From NCBI RefSeq assembly GCF_900102265.1, contig NZ_FNBH01000005.1, positions 175,797 to 239,796 of the forward strand: a DNA stretch of 64,000 nt, in the 5' to 3' direction. The notes below the pieces were generated by a model, which saw only the letters and a list, made by a program, of their open reading frames with translations, was not told where the DNA came from and did no database searches. A program made the position numbers and the translations under genes. This stretch comes from Epilithonimonas hungarica (GTDB lineage: Bacteria > Bacteroidota > Bacteroidia > Flavobacteriales > Weeksellaceae). This document shows, in pieces, positions 1 through 8,354 of the stretch; the first letter of the stretch is position 1, and every line of letters starts with the position of its first letter.

Positions 1-2
1 GT

Positions 3-716
3 AGAACAATGAATTTTTATGTCAGATTGGAATTCAGTTATTGGGAAAATGACATTGTGGATTATTCCTATTTTGATGAGACTGGAAAACAGTTCAGTTC
101 GTATGCGAACATCAGCGGAAACAAAAGACTGAATCTCATTTCCAATTTTACAAAAACCATTAAATGGAACGGAAATCAGCTAAAATTAACACCAGCTTTC
201 TCTTCTAATTTCAATTATCGAAAAGGATTTGTGGATGGTTCAGAATTCACGAATGATATTTTCAGTGTGACGCCAAGATTTAATTTAAATCTAAGACTGA
301 AAGACATTATCGATCTGAGAGCATCTTACAGCTACGGTTTTTCGCAGTCCCATTACACCAATTATCGTCTGGATAAAACCAAGACATCCAACAAAAATCT
401 GAATTTGGGAATGGTCAATTATTTTCTTGCTAATAATTTATTCATCGAAAATGATTTCAGATTCAGAGAGAATAATAATATGTCGGCAAACTTCAACAGA
501 AAATCTTATTTCTGGAATGCAAGTGTGAATTATCAATTTTATAAAAAACAGATGATGCTGAAATTCCGGGTTTATGACTTACTGAATCAAAGACAAAACG
601 CTGTCACAAACATCGGCGACAATTATATCGAAGACCGGGAAGATCTGGTTCTCAGACGGTATTTTATGTTGTCATTAGTAATGAAATTCAATAAAATCGG
701 CGGAAATAAGAGTTGA
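3..716 (+). CDS. Outer-membrane beta-barrel protein, 3' end only (TonB-dependent receptor-like)
   Basis: The frame is open from base 3 and runs off the left edge, so the ATG at base 9 is only an internal methionine. The visible 238 residues show the alternating aromatic/polar pattern of amphipathic barrel strands (for example NASVNYQFYKKQMMLKF) separated by polar loops, and end with a strand, RRYFMLSLVMKFN, and a short tail. This resembles the C-terminal barrel of the Bacteroidetes outer-membrane receptors that start with a carboxypeptidase-like domain and a plug. The substrate cannot be read from this part. Those N-terminal domains are expected upstream of the window; that is inference. Confidence 0.7.
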   Translation, partial: RTMNFYVRLEFSYWENDIVDYSYFDETGKQFSSYANISGNKRLNLISNFTKTIKWNGNQLKLTPAFSSNFNYRKGFVDGSEFTNDIFSVTPRFNLNLRLKDIIDLRASYSYGFSQSHYTNYRLDKTKTSNKNLNLGMVNYFLANNLFIENDFRFRENNNMSANFNRKSYFWNASVNYQFYKKQMMLKFRVYDLLNQRQNAVTNIGDNYIEDREDLVLRRYFMLSLVMKFNKIGGNKS

Positions 717-726
717 TTCTAATCTA

Positions 727-834
727 ACCACATAGGCACATAAGAAAATCTAAAAAAGAAAAGACCCAGAAGTTCTAATAGCCATTTCATCTTAGTTATT
801 TTTTGCAACAACAAAATCTACTGTACCTATGTGG
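727..834. repeat. Inverted repeat, AACCACATAGG / CCTATGTGGTT
   Basis: Arms at about 727-741 (AACCACATAGGCACA) and 820-834 (GTACCTATGTGGTTT) are nearly perfect reverse complements with an AT-rich spacer. It fills the space between convergent genes. The half-arm CTATGTGGTT occurs again at about 8337-8346, so this is a dispersed intergenic element and not a simple terminator. Confidence 0.6.
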
Positions 835-839
835 TTTCA

Positions 840-1808
840 TCAATACAAAACCTCTTTTGTGATAATACTCTCAATATTATCCGGGTAATCCACTTCTATC
901 CTATTCTCAGAATTTATCCATTCCCGGATTTTGATTGGGTCAAGTTTGTCAGAATTGGCAATTCCCATTTTGTGAAGTGCAAACGCATTACATTCCTGTT
1001 CGTATTGATTTTCAATCGGGATAACGAATAATTTCTTATTCATAAAAAGAGCTTCTGCAGGTGTTTCGAAGCCTGCATTACAAAGAATTCCTTCACAAGT
1101 TTCAAAGAATTCCAAATACCTGTTCTCATCTATCGGGAAAATCTCAACATTGTTGAACTTCTGATGTTGCTTGGCATATTTGGAAAAAACTTTCCATTGA
1201 ACATCAATTCTCGTCAGGAAATTAGTGATGACCTCATCCGAAAAGCTTGGAAGATAAACCAGATAATGACCTTTGTTTTCGGGATTTAGCTTTCTGATCT
1301 TTTGTCTGATGACCGGCTTTTTGATATGCGAATTATAATTTTCAAAATGAAACCCGATTTTCTTTTCACAAGGCACATAATGTTTCAGAATAAAATCCCC
1401 GAACCAATCTTTCTTCTCTGGCTTCGGTGTTTCTTTGAAAGTTAAAGAAGCTTGATGGCTCAGTTCTACAATTGGTAAATTTCTCAATTTCGCCGACCAA
1501 CCTGTCAAAGGTTCAAAATCATTGATGATCAGATCATACGCACTTAAATCCAAATCCTTAATCACTTTCGCAGCTTTGCAAAAATTATTTTCAAAAAACG
1601 TTTTCTTGTAAGACAAACCGCCAGTTTTATTATAAAGCAAAGAAATCCCTTTGAAACGAAAATCAATATCAAAATCCGACTTCAGTTGGGTCTGATGTCC
1701 ACTGATTAAAGTATCCACAAGCGCGTGTTTTTTCAGAATGGGAATGATTTCCTGAGCTCTTGCAAGATGTCCGTTTCCTGTGCCTTGGAAGGCGTATAAT
1801 ATTTTCAT
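840..1808 (-). CDS. Glycosyltransferase family protein (GT-B fold, MurG/GT28-like)
   Basis: 322 residues starting at the ATG at 1808. The N-terminus has the glycine-rich acceptor-side loop GTGNGHLAR (residues 9-17), which follows the first beta strand in MurG-like enzymes. Residues about 240-275 (CNAGFETPAEALFMNKKL, then IPIENQYEQ) match the donor-sugar site of GT-B enzymes. The likely role is transfer of an activated sugar to a lipid or envelope acceptor; donor and acceptor are unknown. The gene runs in the same direction as the phosphoesterase at 1934-2758, but 125 bases containing a dispersed repeat separate them, so co-transcription is uncertain. No signal peptide; a cytoplasmic or peripheral membrane protein is expected. 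Confidence 0.7.
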   Translation of the reverse strand: MKILYAFQGTGNGHLARAQEIIPILKKHALVDTLISGHQTQLKSDFDIDFRFKGISLLYNKTGGLSYKKTFFENNFCKAAKVIKDLDLSAYDLIINDFEPLTGWSAKLRNLPIVELSHQASLTFKETPKPEKKDWFGDFILKHYVPCEKKIGFHFENYNSHIKKPVIRQKIRKLNPENKGHYLVYLPSFSDEVITNFLTRIDVQWKVFSKYAKQHQKFNNVEIFPIDENRYLEFFETCEGILCNAGFETPAEALFMNKKLFVIPIENQYEQECNAFALHKMGIANSDKLDPIKIREWINSENRIEVDYPDNIESIITKEVLY

Positions 1809-1858
1809 ATTGCTTTAAAAAAATTTAAATATTTGTGTTTTTATAATTTTAAAATAGA

Positions 1859-1932
1859 CATTTCGACAAGCTCAGTATGACAATTTTAACAACAATTATT
1901 TTAGCAGTGTCACTCTGAGGTTCTCGAAGACT
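1859..1932 (-). repeat. Dispersed intergenic inverted repeat, family A, copy 1
   Basis: The left arm TTTCGACAAGCTCAGTATGACA (1861-1882 region) and the right arm TGTCACTCTGAGGTTCTCG (from about 1908) face each other across an AT-rich spacer. The same arms recur at 5926-6003, 10444-10470 (half) and 44218-44297. No coding potential. Confidence 0.7.
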
Positions 1933-1933
1933 T

Positions 1934-2758
1934 TTAAACAATCTGAGTTACGATTTTCATCAGTTCAGTGCTGTCAATTTCCTTCATCTCGTCCGTTTCA
2001 TCATCTGTAAGCGTATGTTTTTCATCTTCGTAAATGAAAAGTTTCCAGTCGCCATTCTGATATTCCAAAGCGGAAAGATTTTCCACCCAATCGCCGGAAT
2101 TCAGATAGATACATTTTCCTTTTTTGTTAACAACTTCTCGAATCTGAGGCTGATGAATATGACCACAGATTACATAATCAAATTCATTTTCAATGGCCAG
2201 TTCAGAAGCGGTCAGTTCAAAATCACCGATATATTTTACGGCTTTTTTGACATTATTCTTAATTTTTTTTGAGAAGGAATATTTTTCTTTTCCCATTTTT
2301 TCCAATCCCCAATTCACAAGATTGTTAATTGCAATCAGCAAATCATAGCCTTTTCCACCCAACTTCGCAATCCACTTGGAATGTTGAACCGACGCATCAA
2401 AAACATCGCCGTGAAAAATCCAGGCTTTCTGATTACCAAGTTTCAGAACGTGCTTGTTACACAATTTCAGTTTTCCTAATTCAAAATCTGTAAAATTCCT
2501 GAACGCCTCATCGTGATTTCCCGTGATGTAAAAAACCTCCGATTCTTTGGTCGCAAACGAAATCAGTTTTTTGACAACCTTGAGATGAGACTTGGGAAAA
2601 TAAGACTTCTTGAACTGCCAGATGTCGATGATATCGCCGTTCAAAATCAATGTTTTTGGACGGATAGAATTCAGATATCTTAGTAATTCTTTGGCTTTGC
2701 AACCATAAGTTCCAAGATGCACATCAGAAATAATGACAATTTCAACATCTCTTTTCAT
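1934..2758 (-). CDS. UDP-2,3-diacylglucosamine diphosphatase-like metallophosphoesterase (LpxH family)
   Basis: A calcineurin-fold metallophosphoesterase with the metal-binding motifs in order: DVH (residues 12-14), GDIID (about 41-45), GNHDE (about 82-86), a GDVFD segment, and GHIH near residue 200. LpxH-type enzymes cleave UDP-2,3-diacylglucosamine to lipid X in lipid A synthesis; this member belongs to the broad Bacteroidetes branch, so the substrate is inferred from family only. The frame opens at a GTG at 2785, but I chose the ATG at 2758, which sits just before the first strand MKRDVEIVIISDVH. Length 274 aa is normal. LpxB lies 42 kb away in this window, not in an operon with it. Confidence 0.8.
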   Translation of the reverse strand: MKRDVEIVIISDVHLGTYGCKAKELLRYLNSIRPKTLILNGDIIDIWQFKKSYFPKSHLKVVKKLISFATKESEVFYITGNHDEAFRNFTDFELGKLKLCNKHVLKLGNQKAWIFHGDVFDASVQHSKWIAKLGGKGYDLLIAINNLVNWGLEKMGKEKYSFSKKIKNNVKKAVKYIGDFELTASELAIENEFDYVICGHIHQPQIREVVNKKGKCIYLNSGDWVENLSALEYQNGDWKLFIYEDEKHTLTDDETDEMKEIDSTELMKIVTQIV

Positions 2759-2785
2759 TCGTTGATCAATGGCAATTTTATTCAC

Positions 2786-3154
2786 AGTCAGATTTATACA
2801 AAGAACGAAATCTAATTTGAACTGTGCATGAATGCTATTTTATTTTTGTTGATGAGAATCGGCGATTTTTCTTTGATTCTCTTAATATTAATTTAAAATA
2901 TTGGTGGTTATTCTCTCAAAAATATTAGTTTTGTTCAGTTACAATTTATGTTGAAGAAATTTTAGCAATGTAATTGGAACACAAAGCACACAAAGAATTG
3001 ATAGAATAATGCTCAAGAGTTCACAAAGCCGCTTCGCTTATATGAGAATTTTACTCTTTGTTAAGTTTTACGCCTTGGTGAGCCTTAAAACATTTTAATA
3101 AATTAAATCTTAGTGGACTTGGTGTTCAAAATATTTAAATCTATATAGAAAGTT
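2786..3154. other. Intergenic region without a gene
   Basis: AT-rich spacer between divergent genes. It holds loose repeats of CACAAAG type (about 2981-3037, with CTTTGTT and TTGGTGTTC in opposite sense at 3055-3128), which look like a worn dispersed inverted repeat. Matches to the -7 box TAnnTTTG (2841-2848, 2926-2933) lie over 200 bases from the symporter start and may be chance in this AT-rich stretch. Confidence 0.5.
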
Positions 3155-4390
3155 ATGAAAGGTCAGAATAAACTGTTTATCGCAATTATCGTCGCATTGA
3201 TTTTGGGTGTCGTTTTAGGAGGCATTGTCCATACAAATTATCCCGATTCTGCCGATGACTTTTCAAAAAACATAAAACTTCTGGGAACGATTTTCATCAG
3301 ACTGATCCAGATGATCATTGCGCCTTTGGTTTTCTCAACTTTAGTGGTTGGGATTGCAAAAATGGGCGACATCAAGATGGTTGGCCGTGTCGGGACAAAA
3401 GCGATGCTTTGGTTCATAACAGCTTCCCTGGTTTCTTTGTTAATCGGTCTGGTTTTAGTGAATTGGCTGGAGCCGGGCCACGTAACACAACTTCCAATCA
3501 CAGATACTTCTTCAGCTTCCGAAATCGTGAATAATAGCAAAGGTTTCTCGATGGAAGACTTCGTAAAACACGTTATTCCAAAAAGTTTATTCGAAGCTTT
3601 TGCAACCAATGAAGTTTTACAGATTGTTGTCTTTTCTGTAATTTTTGGAATTGCGCTTTCTGCAATGGGTGAAGAATATACAAAACCTGTAATCAAAGGA
3701 TTGGACGTGATCGCTCATGCCATTTTGAAAATGGTGGGTTATATAATGTGGGTGGCACCTCTAGGCGTTTTCGGAGCGATCGCTGCAGTGGTTGCTACCA
3801 ATGGTTTTGAGATCTTCAAAGTTTACGCCATTTATCTCCGGGATTTCTTCTTTGCACTGGGAATTCTTTGGTTGGTTCTGTTATTAGTTGGTTATATGAT
3901 TCTCGGCAATCGTCTTTTCGAATTGTTACGAAGAATCAAAGAACCATTATTAATTGCTTTTTCCACCACCAGTTCCGAAGCCGTCTTCCCAAAATTGGTA
4001 GAAGAACTGGAAAGATTTGGTTGCAACAGCAGGATTGTTTCTTTCATTTTGCCTTTGGGTTATTCTTTCAATCTTGACGGAAGTATGATGTATATGACAT
4101 TTGCGTCAATTTTCATTGCTCAGATTTACGGCATCGATATGCCTGTTGGACAGCAAATCATAATGCTCTTGGTTCTGATGCTTACTAGTAAAGGAATTGC
4201 CGGTGTTCCGAGAGCGAGTCTAGTAATCATCGTGGCGGCGTGTGGAATGTTTGATATTCCGGTAGAGGGAATTGCTTTGATCTTACCAATAGACCATTTC
4301 TGCGATATGGGAAGAAGTATGACGAATGTTCTTGGTAATGCATTGGCGACGTCTGCAGTGAGTAAGTGGGAAGGGCAGTTGGAGAATTAA
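3155..4390 (+). CDS. Dicarboxylate/amino acid:cation symporter (DAACS family)
   Basis: 411 residues, the usual length for the GltP/DctA family, with about eight hydrophobic segments. Family signatures are clear: the serine-rich STTSSEAVFP re-entrant loop, NLDGSMMYM, the SKGIAGVPRAS segment and the transport-core DHFCDMGRSMTNVLGNALA. These proteins move dicarboxylates or acidic amino acids inward with sodium or protons across the inner membrane; the sequence does not settle whether glutamate, aspartate or C4-dicarboxylate is carried. It lies 65 bases upstream of the serine hydrolase on the same strand, with no terminator seen between them, so read-through is possible. Confidence 0.92.
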   Translation: MKGQNKLFIAIIVALILGVVLGGIVHTNYPDSADDFSKNIKLLGTIFIRLIQMIIAPLVFSTLVVGIAKMGDIKMVGRVGTKAMLWFITASLVSLLIGLVLVNWLEPGHVTQLPITDTSSASEIVNNSKGFSMEDFVKHVIPKSLFEAFATNEVLQIVVFSVIFGIALSAMGEEYTKPVIKGLDVIAHAILKMVGYIMWVAPLGVFGAIAAVVATNGFEIFKVYAIYLRDFFFALGILWLVLLLVGYMILGNRLFELLRRIKEPLLIAFSTTSSEAVFPKLVEELERFGCNSRIVSFILPLGYSFNLDGSMMYMTFASIFIAQIYGIDMPVGQQIIMLLVLMLTSKGIAGVPRASLVIIVAACGMFDIPVEGIALILPIDHFCDMGRSMTNVLGNALATSAVSKWEGQLEN

Positions 4391-4455
4391 TATTTTGTAT
4401 TCTAATGTAACAAATCAAAGACCAGAATTGTCCTTATGTCATAACCCAATAACTA

Positions 4456-5907
4456 ATGAAACAAGCTTTCTTGACCCTATTATTCCTAAATCTTTCATTT
4501 TTAGGATTTTGCCAAAAAGCAGAGAAAACAAAATCAATCGACAACTATCTTACCGAAGTAATGAAAACTTATGAGATTCCAGGTTTGGCGGTCGGCGTTG
4601 TAAAAAATGATAAAATTATTTTCAAAAAATATTACGGCAGAGAAAACTTGGAGTCTGATAAAAAAGTGGATTCACATTCTCTTTTCCGGGTTTATTCTAC
4701 TACGAAACTGATTACCAATGTTGCTGTTTTTCAATTGATTGAAAAAGGACAACTTTCGCTTGAAGATAAAATTTCGAAGTATGTTGATAATCTTCCAAAA
4801 CAGTGGCAAGATGTGAAAATAAAAAATCTTTTGTCACACTCTTCTGGCATTCCGGATTTTGCTCGTTATGAGGATATTCCGGCTGATGCATCTAATGCTC
4901 AGGTTTTTGAAAGGCTGTCCAAAGAAAAAATGGAATTTGAAACTGGAAATCAATTCAGTTATAATCAGACGAATTATATGCTTTTGGCGATGATTATCGA
5001 AAAAATCACAAGACAAAAGTTTGAAGATTATGTTCAGAAAAATCAATTTTCAGATGCTAACAACAAGGTTATATTTTCGTCCAATTCTATTGAAGAAGTT
5101 CCAAATCGTATTCAGTTATACCGATACAATGATTCGCTTAAACAGTATAAAAAATCTACGCACGTTGGTGGTCTAAGGTCACATCCTGGCAACGGATTGA
5201 CAATTTCGCTTCCCGATTTTCTGCAATGGAGCATTAATCTTGACACAAACAAATTCCTGACAGACAATACAAAAAAGATAATGTGGAGATCTTTTGATTA
5301 TACCAATAAACAAGATGTTTTTGCGCACGGCTGGGAAATTACCAAAACTGGAAACATAATGTCTTATGGTTTTTCTGGTGGAAACATCAGTGCTTACAGT
5401 ATCTTTCCAGAGAATGATTTGTCTATCATTTTTATGTCAAACGGTTACAAATACAATGCTTTTCCGCCTCTTTATTTTATCGTCAACCACATTGCAGGAT
5501 TGATTGATAAACATTTGGCCAATCCGTATTGGTCAAGAGAAGAATCGGTAGCTTCTGAAATTATCAACAAGCCTAATGTCAAAAAGGAAATTTATGGCTA
5601 TAGGATTGAGAATGATAACGTGATTTTCACTTACAAAATCCCTAAAGATTTAAACGCTGAAGCTATAGATAAAATGTCTGTTGCAGGTTCATTCAATGAT
5701 TGGAATCCTGGGAATAAAGCTTATCAAATGGTATTAAAGGACAAAAATACGTTTGAATTGGTGTTGCCGAAATCTCAATTCGAGAAAGGAAAGACTTATG
5801 AGTTCCGGTTTGTAATGAACAAAAGTGGTTGGTTCACGACGCCTTACAGCGCACTCAACACCAATGGAAATCCGAATGATAATAATTTGACTTTTAGGGT
5901 TGATTAA
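4456..5907 (+). CDS. Serine hydrolase (class C beta-lactamase fold) with C-terminal glycogen-binding-like domain
   Basis: 483 residues. A signal peptide (MKQAFLTLLFLNLSFLGFCQ) is followed by a penicillin-binding/class C beta-lactamase-type domain with the nucleophile motif STTK (SxxK) near residue 81 and a YNQTNY segment near 172 in place of the classical YxN. The third motif reads YGFSGG where most relatives have GHSGG, so the usual histidine is a phenylalanine. The last about 90 residues (VAGSFNDWNPG, then an FELVLP strand and YEFRFVMN) look like the AMPK-beta/CBM48 E-set domain that binds glucans. Likely periplasmic or surface esterase/peptidase; substrate unknown. True beta-lactamase activity is not implied. 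Confidence 0.8.
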   Translation: MKQAFLTLLFLNLSFLGFCQKAEKTKSIDNYLTEVMKTYEIPGLAVGVVKNDKIIFKKYYGRENLESDKKVDSHSLFRVYSTTKLITNVAVFQLIEKGQLSLEDKISKYVDNLPKQWQDVKIKNLLSHSSGIPDFARYEDIPADASNAQVFERLSKEKMEFETGNQFSYNQTNYMLLAMIIEKITRQKFEDYVQKNQFSDANNKVIFSSNSIEEVPNRIQLYRYNDSLKQYKKSTHVGGLRSHPGNGLTISLPDFLQWSINLDTNKFLTDNTKKIMWRSFDYTNKQDVFAHGWEITKTGNIMSYGFSGGNISAYSIFPENDLSIIFMSNGYKYNAFPPLYFIVNHIAGLIDKHLANPYWSREESVASEIINKPNVKKEIYGYRIENDNVIFTYKIPKDLNAEAIDKMSVAGSFNDWNPGNKAYQMVLKDKNTFELVLPKSQFEKGKTYEFRFVMNKSGWFTTPYSALNTNGNPNDNNLTFRVD

Positions 5908-5925
5908 TAATCATTTTTTGAAAAA

Positions 5926-6003
5926 CACTTTGGCTCCGCCCAGTGTGACATTTATAGTAAGACTTCTTTATTCAGCAATGTCAGTCTGAGGCTCTCGAAG
6001 ACT
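5926..6003 (-). repeat. Dispersed intergenic inverted repeat, family A, copy 2
   Basis: Left arm ACACTTTGGCTCCGCCCAGT-GTGACA and right arm TGTCAGTCTGAGGCTCTCG around an AT-rich centre, matching copies at 1859 and 44218. A further shared piece, GTTTCCTACGGAATGAC (6060-6077), is found in reverse orientation at about 44334-44350 next to copy 3, so the element may be longer than the two arms. Confidence 0.7.
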
Positions 6004-6121
6004 TTATAAATTGAAATTCCATTATGTGTTGAGATTGACTTCGTCGAACCACTTCATTAGGTTTCCTACGGAATGACATAATTTTATTTTCATTGACAAA
6101 ACTAAATTCGAAGACAAAATC

Positions 6122-6210
6122 CCTAGCCCTGATGGTAGTGGAAATCCCACAGTTAGCGATGGGAAAGCAAGGCGCAAGGAATTGCAACAGACAGCAGGTT
6201 CCCGGCTCCT
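6122..6210 (+). repeat. Dispersed structured intergenic element, family B, copy 1
   Basis: Begins CCTAGCCCTGATGG...TGGAAATCC and ends near CCCGGCTCC. The same beginning and end are present at 46103-46190 with a different middle. The conserved ends and variable hairpin centre suggest a folded RNA or REP-like DNA element. With family A copy 2 it makes up most of the 502-base gap between 5907 and 6410, in which I see no gene. Confidence 0.6.
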
Positions 6211-6377
6211 AATTGCGGTGGAGTGTGGGAGTGTTTGAGAGTTGATGATTTTTTTTACTGAATGATTATCTTGAACACTAAAAACGCTCCAACTCGCCCA
6301 CCCAACTCGCCTGCCAAAAATCATCAACATAGACAAAATCATAAATTCAATTAATTCTAAATTAATTTTAAAATCCG

Positions 6378-6385
6378 TAATTTTG
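6378..6385 (+). promoter_or_regulatory. Promoter -7 box of the mrp gene
   Basis: TAATTTTG fits TAnnTTTG and ends 24 bases before the ATG of the Mrp gene. Confidence 0.65.
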
Positions 6386-6409
6386 TAGCCACTTAAGAAT
6401 AATAAATTT

Positions 6410-7519
6410 ATGCTGACGAAATCAAAAGTTCAGGATTTTCTGAAAGAGATAGAAGTGGATGACCTTGTAAGTAATTTCCAGGTGATGGGCAATGACGTAT
6501 ATATTGATATGACTTCTCATTCTCCGGCAATGCACGAGAAAAAGAAACTGGAAGTGGCGATGAAGCAGGCTTTTGCTTCGGAATTCGGGGAACATATCAA
6601 CTTGAAATTGAAAATCGCTTCTCCTGAATTGCCTGCAACTCCCGTGACGAATGAAATCAAAGGAAAACAGATTCCGGGAATTCAGAATATCATCGCCATT
6701 GCTTCCGGAAAAGGTGGCGTTGGAAAATCTACGGTTGCGGCAAACCTTGCGGTAACGTTGGCAAAAATGGGCTTCAAGGTTGGATTGCTGGATGCTGATA
6801 TCTATGGACCCTCTGTTCCTACAATGCTTGATACAGAAGGTCAACGACCAATCTCTGTAGAAGTGAACGGCCGAAATCTGATGAAACCAATTGAAAATTA
6901 CGGCGTGAAAATGCTGTCTATCGGATATTTTTCAGGTGCAAACCAAGCGGTTGTCTGGAGAGGGCCGATGGCTTCTAAAGCGTTGAATCAAATGATCCGT
7001 GATGCGGATTGGGGCGAATTGGATTTCCTTTTAATTGACCTTCCTCCAGGAACTGGAGACATTCATTTATCTATTATTCAGGAAGTTCCGGTAACTGGAG
7101 CGGTTATTGTGAGTACGCCTCAACATGTTGCATTGGCCGATGTAAGAAAAGGAATCGCAATGTTCAATATGGAAAGTATCAACATTCCGGTTTTGGGATT
7201 GATAGAAAATATGGCTTATTTTACGCCGGAAGAGCTACCCGAGAATAAATATTATATCTTTGGAAAACAAGGTGCCCAATTTATGGCAGAAGATTTGGGA
7301 ATTCCGGTTTTGGGAGAGATTCCATTGATTCAAAGCATCAGAGAGGCTGGAGATGTTGGAAGGCCAGCAGCGTTGCAGGAAAATTCCAAAATCGCTGAAA
7401 TCTACACCAAAACTGCCCAAAATATGGTAGAAAGCCTTGTAGAAAGAAACACCAATCTGCCACCAACCGAAGCCGTTAAAATCACAACAATGGCCGGTTG
7501 CTCGCCTAAGAAAAAATAA
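6410..7519 (+). CDS. Mrp/NBP35-family iron-sulfur cluster carrier ATPase
   Basis: 369 residues. An N-terminal DUF59/MIP18-like domain (about 1-85) is followed by a ParA/MinD-type ATPase with the deviant Walker A GKGGVGKST (about 100-108), IYGPSVPTM and the LLIDLPPGTGD Walker B segment. Mrp proteins bind and hand over Fe-S clusters in the cytoplasm. The C-terminal CxxC that bridges a dimer cluster in ApbC is absent: the place is taken by FTPEELPENKYYIFG. The only late cysteine is in the AGCSPKKK tail. The next gene, a NifU-type scaffold, starts 4 bases after the stop, so the two form an operon for cluster assembly. Confidence 0.9.
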   Translation: MLTKSKVQDFLKEIEVDDLVSNFQVMGNDVYIDMTSHSPAMHEKKKLEVAMKQAFASEFGEHINLKLKIASPELPATPVTNEIKGKQIPGIQNIIAIASGKGGVGKSTVAANLAVTLAKMGFKVGLLDADIYGPSVPTMLDTEGQRPISVEVNGRNLMKPIENYGVKMLSIGYFSGANQAVVWRGPMASKALNQMIRDADWGELDFLLIDLPPGTGDIHLSIIQEVPVTGAVIVSTPQHVALADVRKGIAMFNMESINIPVLGLIENMAYFTPEELPENKYYIFGKQGAQFMAEDLGIPVLGEIPLIQSIREAGDVGRPAALQENSKIAEIYTKTAQNMVESLVERNTNLPPTEAVKITTMAGCSPKKK

Positions 7520-7523
7520 TAAA

Positions 7524-7775
7524 ATGAATAATACAAATCAAATTCAGGAAGAACTGGTAACCAAAGTAATGGATGCTTTGGACAGTATTCGACCATTTCT
7601 TAACAAAGACGGCGGTGATATCGAACTTGTAGATGTTCAGGGAACAACCGTTATTGTAAGACTTTTGGGGCATTGTTCCAGCTGTGGAATCAGTAGTTCT
7701 ACGATGAAATTGGGTGTGGAAAACACCATTAAGCAGTTTGCTCCGGAAATAGAGACTGTTATCAATATTGAATAA
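7524..7775 (+). CDS. NifU C-terminal-domain iron-sulfur scaffold protein
   Basis: 83 residues consisting of one NifU C-terminal domain: LRPFL-like helix (DSIRPFLNKDGGDIELVDV), then LLGHCSSCGISSSTMK with the cluster-binding CxxC at about residues 52-55. Small Nfu proteins carry a 4Fe-4S cluster at a dimer interface and pass it to client enzymes. It starts 4 bases after mrp and is followed by a strong terminator, so it closes a two-gene Fe-S operon. Its cysteines could supply the cluster site missing from the C-terminus of the neighbouring Mrp; that is inference. Confidence 0.92.
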   Translation: MNNTNQIQEELVTKVMDALDSIRPFLNKDGGDIELVDVQGTTVIVRLLGHCSSCGISSSTMKLGVENTIKQFAPEIETVINIE

Positions 7776-7783
7776 AAAAATCC

Positions 7784-7807
7784 CGATTCAAAATGAATCG
7801 GGATTCT
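7784..7807. terminator. Bidirectional terminator between nifU-like and YkvA-like genes
   Basis: AATCCCGATTC / GAATCGGGATT stem with A-run before and T-rich sequence after; placed between convergent stops. Confidence 0.85.
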
Positions 7808-7816
7808 TATTTATTG

Positions 7817-8149
7817 TTACTCTACAATTTCTGCGTCTATAACATTAGGATTATTTTTACGGCTTTCCCAGAGCAGGAATTTGTCTACTTCTTTCATTAG
7901 CAATGGAATCGCAAAAGCCAGAATTGCCAAATCGTCCAAAGCTCCTACAACAGGAACGAAATCCGGAATGATATCGATCGGCGAAATCACATAAATCAGA
8001 GCCAAAGCAGGCAACAGAATGTCTGTGAATTTCATTTTATATTCCCCTTTGTAATAAAGTTTTATCATCCTGAAAACCGCAGGAATCTTCTGCAAGAACC
8101 CTTTGTGTTTGATAGCTTCCTGAGCCAGTTTAAATTTTGAATGTTTCAT
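7817..8149 (-). CDS. YkvA family protein (DUF1232)
   Basis: 110 residues. The signature of the family, YVISPIDIIPDFVPVVGALDD, is present at about residues 53-73 in a hydrophobic context, followed by a second hydrophobic helix (LAILAFAIPLLM). The N-terminus is basic. The family is widespread and of unknown role, probably a small inner-membrane protein. It is transcribed alone, convergent with the Fe-S operon. The 205 bases upstream (8150-8354) are AT-rich, contain a CTATGTGGTT half-repeat near 8337, and show no gene. Confidence 0.88.
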   Translation of the reverse strand: MKHSKFKLAQEAIKHKGFLQKIPAVFRMIKLYYKGEYKMKFTDILLPALALIYVISPIDIIPDFVPVVGALDDLAILAFAIPLLMKEVDKFLLWESRKNNPNVIDAEIVE

Positions 8150-8354
8150 TTTGTGTTTGATATTTTCATTTTCAGATGCAAAATTTGCAAATTCTATTCC
8201 ATTGTATTTCTATAATTGTTAATTAACTTTCATTAAGATTTACTTTATTTTTTGAAATCTTTAATACAAATTTGATAGAGTTAAAATAGCTATTTAATAT
8301 TGAATAAGTATTTTAAAATTTCAAAATATTATATGTCTATGTGGTTTTAAAATA

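Noticed and set aside
2841..2933. Promoters of the symporter at TAnnTTTG matches 2841-2848 and 2926-2933
   Set aside because: They lie over 200 bases from the start codon and the region is so AT-rich that chance matches are expected.
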